Shown one piece after another: positions 5,107-9,105 of a stretch of 9,105 nucleotides of DNA. A model generated the notes under the pieces. That model had not been told where the DNA came from. It searched no databases and saw only the letters and a list, made by a program, of their open reading frames with translations. A program made the translations under genes and the position numbers. This DNA comes from UBA1181 sp045600225 (GTDB lineage Bacteria; Bacteroidota; Bacteroidia; Bacteroidales; Paludibacteraceae). The stretch lies in assembly GCA_045600225.1 (NCBI GenBank), contig JAZRXL010000036.1, positions 1-9,105 of the forward strand. The letters are read 5' to 3'. How positions within the stretch are numbered: the stretch's first letter is position 1; each line of letters starts with the position of its first letter.

Positions 5107-5874
5107 ATGCTAAACTATCTTGAGAAATTCCACGAGTTGAGGATATTCACTTTGGACGAAGCGGCATCCATTGTCGGCAACAAGCATTCCGCTCTGGTGC
5201 TGTTGAACCGCTATGCTGGCGCGGGACTCGTCAAACGTGTCCGAAGGAACCTGTATGCAGCCGTCAATCTCGGGACAAAGGCGATGGAGGTCAACCGATT
5301 CCAGATAGTGTCCCACATCACCCCGACGGCGTGTGTGGCCTATCATTCCGCTTTCGAGTACTATGGTTTTGCACATCAGGTGTTCTTCACCACATACGTT
5401 GCAAGCGGCTCGCTTTTCAACGGGTTTGAATGTGACGGGATGACCTACCAATATTGCAGCGCCAAGTTGGACATCGGCGTGGAGGTGCCGCCGATGGATG
5501 CATTGGTACGGGTGACGGATTTGTCCCGTACCGTTGTTGACTGCATTGACCGGATTGACCGTTGTGGCGGATTGGAGGAATTGTGCCAGTGCCTGAACGC
5601 CATCCCTTATCTTGACGGCGAGATGATTATCCGTTATCTGGAAGCCTACGACAAACGGGCACTGTACAAGAAAGCGGGGTTTGTCCTGTCGCACTTTTTG
5701 GACAATCTCAAGGACGGGGAGGCGCTTTTGGATGTCTGCCGTGACCGTGGGGCGCAGGGCATAGACCGCATCCAGTCCGATTCACAGGACAGTGTATATC
5801 ATAGGGAATGGGGTCTCTATGCACCCGACAATATCTTATCGTTTTTAGAACAAGGAAGTTATGCCGGTATTTGA
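5107..5874 (+). CDS. abiEi: AbiEi-family antitoxin (type IV toxin-antitoxin)
   Basis: The TTG at 5089 overlaps the -7 box, so I take ATG at 5107, giving 255 residues. Residues 1-55 form the winged-helix domain usual in the family (ELRIFTLDEAASIVG ... RYAGAGLVKRVRRNLYAAVN), which in known AbiE systems binds the operon promoter and represses it. Residues 67-90 (IVSHITPTACVAYHSAFEYY) and 135-162 (ALVRVTDLSRTVVDCIDRID, then RCGGLEEL) match the conserved middle of AbiEi proteins. The gene overlaps the toxin gene by 14 bases. By family knowledge it neutralises AbiEii without stable binding to it and supports phage abortive infection and element stability. Acts in the cytoplasm. Confidence 0.9.
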   Translation: MLNYLEKFHELRIFTLDEAASIVGNKHSALVLLNRYAGAGLVKRVRRNLYAAVNLGTKAMEVNRFQIVSHITPTACVAYHSAFEYYGFAHQVFFTTYVASGSLFNGFECDGMTYQYCSAKLDIGVEVPPMDALVRVTDLSRTVVDCIDRIDRCGGLEELCQCLNAIPYLDGEMIIRYLEAYDKRALYKKAGFVLSHFLDNLKDGEALLDVCRDRGAQGIDRIQSDSQDSVYHREWGLYAPDNILSFLEQGSYAGI

Positions 5875-6823
5875 TAGGTTCCAATTGGAAAAACTGTCGC
5901 AGCAGACAGGATTTGTACGCGATAGCTTGGAGAAGGTGTATCGCTTGACGGAGATTTTGTCTTTCCTCAACCAAGATGAACGTGTCGGCCAGATTCTGGC
6001 CCTGAAAGGAGGAACGGCCATAAATTTGACCATATTCGATATGCCGCGTCTGTCTGTGGATATTGACTTGGACTACAACCGCCGCTGCACACGGGAGGAG
6101 ATGCTGGAGGAGAGACCATTGATAACCGACACAATCCAGCGTTATATGTCGCTCAACGGCTACGCCCTCCACCCCGGCACCAAGAATCCACACTCACTGG
6201 ACTCGTGGGTGTATATGTACACCAATGCAGGCGGCAACCGTGACAACATCAAGATAGAGATAAACTATATGATGCGTAACCACATCTTGCCAACGGTGGA
6301 GACCAGTGCTGCAATAGCAGGGCTACCCGCATTTACGGTCAGGACACTCCATCCGACAGAATTGTTCGCCAGCAAAATCAAGGCGTTTGTAGAGAGACAT
6401 ACGTGCAGAGACCTTTACGATGTGTACCAGATGGTGAACAGGGGATTGGCACAGGAGTTTGACCACGACCTACTCCGCAAGATGGTGCTGTTCTACTTGG
6501 CCGTGGGCGGTTCAGACCTGCCGCAAGTGAAGTACTACCTGTCTTTCTGTGACACGATAAATTATCCGCAGATTCGTGCAACTCTGGTTCCGATGCTTCG
6601 GAAGTCGGAAAAGTTCGATTTTGAAGAAGCCAAACGGGTGGTGTCGTTATTCCTGACAGAGTTGCTTGATTTCTCCGAGCAGGAGAAGCGGTTCGTGGAG
6701 GAATTCAATGCCGGACACTACACCCCAAGCCTGCTCTTTGACGATTCAAGCATCATCGGACGAGTGGAAAACCATCCGATGGCCTTGTGGAAGATGCAGC
6801 ATTTGGCGAAAACTGACAGGTAA
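5861..6823 (+). CDS. abiEii: AbiEii-family nucleotidyltransferase toxin (type IV toxin-antitoxin)
   Basis: 320 residues, a full-length size for the family. ATG at 5861 is preceded by AAGGAAG (5852-5858) and overlaps the antitoxin gene, so the two are translationally coupled. The nucleotidyltransferase signature is intact: KGGTAI at 49-54 and the metal-binding DIDLD at 67-71, then KIEINYM at 131-137 and the conserved ELFASKIKAFVER ... RDLYDVY block at 167-189. Known members transfer nucleotides, in studied cases to tRNA acceptor ends, and stop growth; the target here is not shown. With abiEi it forms a complete and apparently active module giving abortive phage infection and possibly plasmid-style addiction. 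It ends TAA at 6823. Confidence 0.93.
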   Translation: MPVFDRFQLEKLSQQTGFVRDSLEKVYRLTEILSFLNQDERVGQILALKGGTAINLTIFDMPRLSVDIDLDYNRRCTREEMLEERPLITDTIQRYMSLNGYALHPGTKNPHSLDSWVYMYTNAGGNRDNIKIEINYMMRNHILPTVETSAAIAGLPAFTVRTLHPTELFASKIKAFVERHTCRDLYDVYQMVNRGLAQEFDHDLLRKMVLFYLAVGGSDLPQVKYYLSFCDTINYPQIRATLVPMLRKSEKFDFEEAKRVVSLFLTELLDFSEQEKRFVEEFNAGHYTPSLLFDDSSIIGRVENHPMALWKMQHLAKTDR

Positions 6824-6842
6824 TTTGATACCAAGGCGCAAG

Positions 6843-6881
6843 TCCGCACTGTCAAAAGGTTAAGGAACCTTCTAATGCGGA
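6843..6881. other. Nested hairpin after abiEii
   Basis: Outer arms TCCGCA (6843-6848) and TGCGGA (6876-6881) enclose a perfect inner hairpin AAGGTT/AACCTT (6856-6861, 6866-6871) with loop AAGG. The nested symmetry is stronger than expected by chance in a 170-base gap. It could stabilise the end of the abiE transcript or mark a small structured RNA or recombination site. No T run follows, so it is not a classic terminator. Confidence 0.4.
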
Positions 6882-6912
6882 ACCGAACGTGTGGTAGTGT
6901 GAGAGAAGACAA

Positions 6913-6956
6913 GTGAACACGAAAAGAGGTGAACATCACCGATTAGTGTTCACCTC
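6913..6956. terminator. Convergent hairpin between abiEii and the 7000-7956 gene
   Basis: Perfect 10-bp stem GAGGTGAACA (6926-6935) and TGTTCACCTC (6947-6956). A second left arm, GTGAACAC (6913-6920), can pair with GTGTTCAC (6946-6953) instead. It lies between two converging genes, the expected place for a two-way terminator. T runs on either side are short, so termination is inferred. Confidence 0.55.
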
Positions 6957-6999
6957 ATACTCAATTTAAGTGTTCAATATCAAGCTGTTTATGGCAACA

Positions 7000-7956
7000 T
7001 TATGCCAAAAACATAAAATATAACACAATAAGTACAGCAACTCCCACCCCAATTAATATCATTGTCGTTTTTCGTTTTGCTAATTTTGAATTATAAATCT
7101 TCATTATTGGATGCTTGGGATACAATGCTTTTAAATATTCAAGACGGCTAAACATTGCTCCACTTATCCAACTGTCCGCTTTAGTCTCATTGTCCCCTTT
7201 TTCCTTGTCTGTCGAAAAGAATTTATCGGTTTTTCGTGCATTCTCGACCATATATTGAAGCATTTCTGTTAATTCAGGTTCTTCTTTCGGAATCTCAAAC
7301 TGCTTTATGGTTTTGTTTATCAATGTTTTGTACTTTTCGCTAAGTGTTTTGAGATTTGAATCTCCCATTGTGATTGTTTTTTGGAGCACATACTCTTCTG
7401 ACAAACTGTTTAATTGTTCCTGTAAACGAACACAAGCAGTTAGCGAATTATCTTTATCAATTATTTTTCTTTTTTCTTGTAATTCTTTGATTTTATCAGC
7501 GATTTCTTGACCATGCTTTTCTGAATACTCTCTCTTGGCTTGCATATCCCGATATTCTTCTTCCAAACGCTCCTTTTTCGCTTGGTCAATTCTGTCAACT
7601 ACAAAATTTCCACCCGCTTTTAGTCCGCCACCTACTGCTTTAGCAGCACCAGCCGCAGCACCAGCCGCAAATCCCCAAAAACCAGAACCACCTCCAGAAC
7701 CTTTATTAGATTGTTCTGTATATGATTGTTCCGTGGCAGGAGCAGACATTCTTTGAAAATGTTCTTCTTCTGTTTCCCAATAGTTTTCTGCACCTGCGAA
7801 TTTGATTTCTCCAGGCTCACACCCTATTCTTTTTAGGGCTTCTTCGATGTCGTCTCTTTGAACTTGACTTGGATGTCCTATTCCGGGTACCACTGTAATC
7901 ATCATACCCTTCTTTATTTGAGCACATTCAGGACCTTTGTAAAATAATGTTGGCAT
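7000..7956 (-). CDS. Predicted tail-anchored membrane protein with coiled coil and glycine-rich segment
   Basis: 318 residues, family not recognised. Parts in order: a small globular N-terminus (about 1-65, MPTLFYKGPECAQIKKGMMI onward); a Ser/Gly linker (85-92); a Gly/Ala-rich segment (about 93-117, GFAAGAAAGAAKAVGGGLKAGG) with small residues every four positions like a glycine zipper; a long charged coiled coil (about 120-195); a second helical domain (200-290); and one hydrophobic span at 299-318 after a basic KLAKRKTT, ending at the C-terminus. This predicts a membrane-anchored protein with its bulk in the cytoplasm. It is last in a minus-strand unit with 7999-8205 and 8237-8449, 42 bases from its neighbour. 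The zipper-like segment could pack into or disturb membranes, but that is inference only. Confidence 0.8.
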   Translation of the reverse strand: MPTLFYKGPECAQIKKGMMITVVPGIGHPSQVQRDDIEEALKRIGCEPGEIKFAGAENYWETEEEHFQRMSAPATEQSYTEQSNKGSGGGSGFWGFAAGAAAGAAKAVGGGLKAGGNFVVDRIDQAKKERLEEEYRDMQAKREYSEKHGQEIADKIKELQEKRKIIDKDNSLTACVRLQEQLNSLSEEYVLQKTITMGDSNLKTLSEKYKTLINKTIKQFEIPKEEPELTEMLQYMVENARKTDKFFSTDKEKGDNETKADSWISGAMFSRLEYLKALYPKHPIMKIYNSKLAKRKTTMILIGVGVAVLIVLYFMFLA

Positions 7957-7998
7957 AATACATAATTTTTTAAGTGAAAATATACTAAAAATAAAAAT

Positions 7999-8205
7999 CT
8001 ATTGTCTTATCAGAGACTTTTGCATTATTTGATTAACCTCTTCTGGGGTTTCTTTTACCATAGCAGAATGATTGATGCCATTCTCGTCTGTCCACCACAC
8101 CATTGTACCTGATTCATCACATACCCCTTCTGAACGAAAGTTATTCCAACCAACGCAAATTTCTTCGTTGGTCTTCCAAGAATGAAGAATGAATGTTTTT
8201 TCCAT
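7999..8205 (-). CDS. Hypothetical 68-residue protein
   Basis: I choose ATG at 8205 (MEKTFILHSWKTNEEICVGW) over an upstream start at 8256, which would overlap the preceding gene. It ends TAG at 7999. The protein looks like a small beta-sheet fold followed by one C-terminal helix: strand-like segments around TFILHSW, TMVWWTDENG and SAMVKET, then PEEVNQIMQKSLIRQ. The 'short beta sheet, then V-K/E-T/S-P-E-E-V-x-x-I' layout is common in small Bacteroidota hypotheticals. It is the middle gene of the right-hand minus-strand unit. No function can be given. Confidence 0.72.
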   Translation of the reverse strand: MEKTFILHSWKTNEEICVGWNNFRSEGVCDESGTMVWWTDENGINHSAMVKETPEEVNQIMQKSLIRQ

Positions 8206-8236
8206 ATATATCCGAAAAAAGTTTTGCATCTTTGGC

Positions 8237-8449
8237 TCAAGAGATGCTAACAACATATATGAAAGAAAGTGGAGCCTTTTTCAGCAACCTTATTTTCAAT
8301 GGTAAGGTCTGGACTCCTTGTGTAGTAAAATAAAGTTTCACTGAAAATGCTCCACTGGGGTGTATCGTGAAGCATACGATGACACTACAATGGAAGCCTT
8401 CATTTGACTTTATTCCCACTACGTTTAGCGAATTGTCCAGATTCACCAT
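8237..8449 (-). CDS. Hypothetical 70-residue beta-rich protein
   Basis: ATG at 8449 to TGA at 8237 encodes MVNLDNSLNVVGIKSNEGFH and then alternating hydrophobic segments (CSVIVCFTIH, AFSVKLYFTT, LPLKIRLLKK, LSFIYVVSIS) that suggest a small beta-sheet protein. A TTG six codons upstream is possible but less likely. Reality is supported by a strong consensus promoter at 8509-8537 and a purine-rich AAAGGAAAAGAAAG leader segment, and by being first in line with 7999-8205 and 7000-7956. The last strand is hydrophobic, but the protein has no clear signal peptide. Family unknown; it could still be a leader RNA rather than a gene. Confidence 0.55.
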   Translation of the reverse strand: MVNLDNSLNVVGIKSNEGFHCSVIVCFTIHPSGAFSVKLYFTTQGVQTLPLKIRLLKKAPLSFIYVVSIS

Positions 8450-8508
8450 TGAGGAATAAGGCGGCAAATGCGCTTTCTTATCTTTCTTTTCCTTTCAGAA
8501 AGATGCTG

Positions 8509-8537
8509 CAAAAATACAATTTTTTTTGAGTTGGCAA
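8509..8537 (-). promoter_or_regulatory. Promoter of the right-hand minus-strand unit
   Basis: On the minus strand TTG (8537-8535), 18 bases, then a perfect TAnnTTTG box, TATTTTTG (8516-8509). The spacing is identical to the abiE promoter. It should drive 8237-8449, 7999-8205 and 7000-7956 as one transcript ending near 6926. Confidence 0.75.
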
Positions 8538-8964
8538 TAAAATTCTTCATTTCAATTTATTACGCTGATAATCACGTTTGTTATCGATGATTGTATTGGC
8601 TCAGTTTTCTCCGACCTCACCCCTCCCCATCATCCCCCACACCAATCCCCACACCAATCCCCACCGGTCTCAACAGTTCCCCACCGTTCCGACCATTTTG
8701 CCTTTGTAAAGCCGGCAACCAATTCGGAGAGCAGGGGACTCGTGGTACCTTCGTGGAGCCGTTCCAAACCGGAGACCGGTGTGCAATGTCCACAATCACC
8801 CTTAAAGCATTCTGCATTCGGAGAACCAATTCGGAGAACTGGCCACCAATTCGGAGAGCAAGCAACTTTTTCGAAACCTTTGGACCCCGTGGAGCCGTCA
8901 CCACCGTATCAAAATGATTTCCGTATCATTTTAATCTTTGTTGCACCCATTTTTGACAGCAGCA
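8538..8964. repeat. GC-rich non-coding module with short repeats upstream of right recombinase
   Basis: More than 400 bases without a credible gene; the open frames here have biased, low-complexity translations. It holds CCAATTCGGAGA three times (8719-8730, 8826-8837, 8846-8857) plus a partial ATTCGGAGAA (8816-8825); CGTGGAGCCGT twice (8752-8762, 8888-8898); a tandem 12-mer ACACCAATCCCC (8639-8650, 8651-8662); an ACCGGTCTC/GAGACCGGT inverted pair (8663-8671, 8772-8780) whose right arm is also part of a tight ACCGG-AGA-CCGGT palindrome (8768-8780); and CGTATCAAAA-type direct repeats (8905-8914, 8922-8931). The part nearest the recombinase aligns without gaps with 142-201. Regulatory or recombination sites are likely; which is unknown. 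Confidence 0.65.
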
Positions 8965-8979
8965 TTTCCTGTCAAAAAT
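8949..8979. repeat. Perfect 11-bp dyad straddling the right repeat boundary
   Basis: ATTTTTGACAG (8949-8959) and CTGTCAAAAAT (8969-8979) are exact reverse complements with a 9-base spacer. The 141-bp repeat begins inside that spacer at 8965. At the left end only the inner arm is kept; the partner position is degraded. The symmetry and place, just upstream of the recombinase promoter, suggest an operator or a recombinase binding site. Confidence 0.55.
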
Positions 8980-9004
8980 ATTTTTTAGGTTAAACTGCTT
9001 TAGC

Positions 9005-9036
9005 TTAGATAGTTATAGATATTTTTCGTATCTTTG
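9005..9036 (+). promoter_or_regulatory. Promoter of right recombinase copy
   Basis: TTAG at 9005-9008, 20 bases, then TATCTTTG at 9029-9036, followed by CCGTGGAT. This is the Bacteroidota -33/-7 layout and is identical to the left copy. It fires outward into the recombinase starting at 9059. Confidence 0.75.
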
Positions 9037-9058
9037 CCGTGGATAAAACATCAGAGTT

Positions 9059-9105
9059 ATGAGAGCAGTGATATATGCCAGAGTGAGCACCAACGGTCAG
9101 GATTA
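9059..9105 (+). CDS. Serine recombinase, N-terminal fragment (right copy, runs off window)
   Basis: ATG at 9059 opens the same MRAVIYARVSTNGQDY reading frame as the left edge, with no base differences, pointing outward to the right. The YARVST motif with its catalytic serine identifies the serine recombinase N-terminal domain. The start is supported by the promoter at 9005-9036, which leaves a leader of about 15-20 bases. It lies inside the 141-bp inverted repeat, so two divergent outward-facing recombinase starts bracket the window. It could be a full second gene, a truncated copy, or the same gene seen in two orientations of an invertible segment; the window cannot separate these. Confidence 0.82.
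   Translation, partial: MRAVIYARVSTNGQD

Larger units (their letters stand above)
8965..9105. repeat. Perfect 141-bp terminal inverted repeat, right copy
   Basis: Exact reverse complement of 1-141. Its inner edge falls within the spacer of a perfect 11-bp dyad (arms 8949-8959 and 8969-8979). One arm is therefore inside the repeat and the other is in sequence unique to this end. Confidence 0.97.

Noticed and set aside
8719..8857. CRISPR array.
   Set aside because: The 12-base repeats are too short and irregularly spaced, and no Cas genes are present.
8617..8904. Long open frames on both strands in the GC-rich right module.
   Set aside because: Translations are low-complexity (Pro/Thr/Ser or Gly/Val/Ile repeats) from tandem DNA repeats, overlap on opposite strands, and have no promoter or ribosome-binding signal.
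1..9105. tRNA or rRNA genes, conjugation genes, phage structural genes, DDE-type insertion sequences.
   Set aside because: No matching motifs or folds were seen anywhere in the window on either strand.

Overview
The window looks like an accessory segment from a Bacteroidota (Bacteroidales-type) genome or plasmid. The best promoters have the phylum's TAnnTTTG -7 box with TTG or TTAG about 18-20 bases upstream (before both recombinase starts, the AbiE pair, and two minus-strand units). Few genes have a good Shine-Dalgarno sequence. The assignment rests on these signals and on protein style, not on a database match.

The segment is bracketed by a perfect 141-bp inverted repeat (1-141 and 8965-9105). 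Each copy carries an outward-facing promoter and the first 47 bases of a serine site-specific recombinase gene (MRAVIYARVSTNGQDY...), which runs out of the window at both ends. Behind the perfect repeat, a diverged but in-register upstream module continues inward on both sides, so this is a duplicated recombinase control region rather than a bare repeat. A third, weaker copy of the promoter lies inside, at 1355-1411. It drives a two-gene unit whose last gene is a 50-residue helix-turn-helix resembling the detached C-terminus of such a recombinase.

From left to right: minus-strand small-protein units (436-813; 947-1335; 1522-2327), three capped by similar hairpin terminators; a plus-strand pair of unknown genes (2490-3137), the second apparently frameshifted at a G6 tract; a structured 270-base leader; a primase/replication-type protein (3411-4967) split by one in-frame amber codon; a complete AbiEi/AbiEii type IV toxin-antitoxin pair (5107-6823); a convergent terminator; a minus-strand unit of unknown function (7000-8449) with its own strong promoter, ending in a predicted tail-anchored membrane protein; and a GC-rich, repeat-dense non-coding stretch leading to the right-hand recombinase.

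A replication-type protein, an addiction/abortive-infection module and recombinase genes at the edges fit a small plasmid-like or integrative element, or a defence/cargo island between two recombinase copies. No virion, conjugation, tRNA, rRNA or CRISPR signatures were seen. The exact 141-base repeat also equals a common assembler k-mer length, so the window may be a whole contig that stops where both ends enter the same recombinase sequence.
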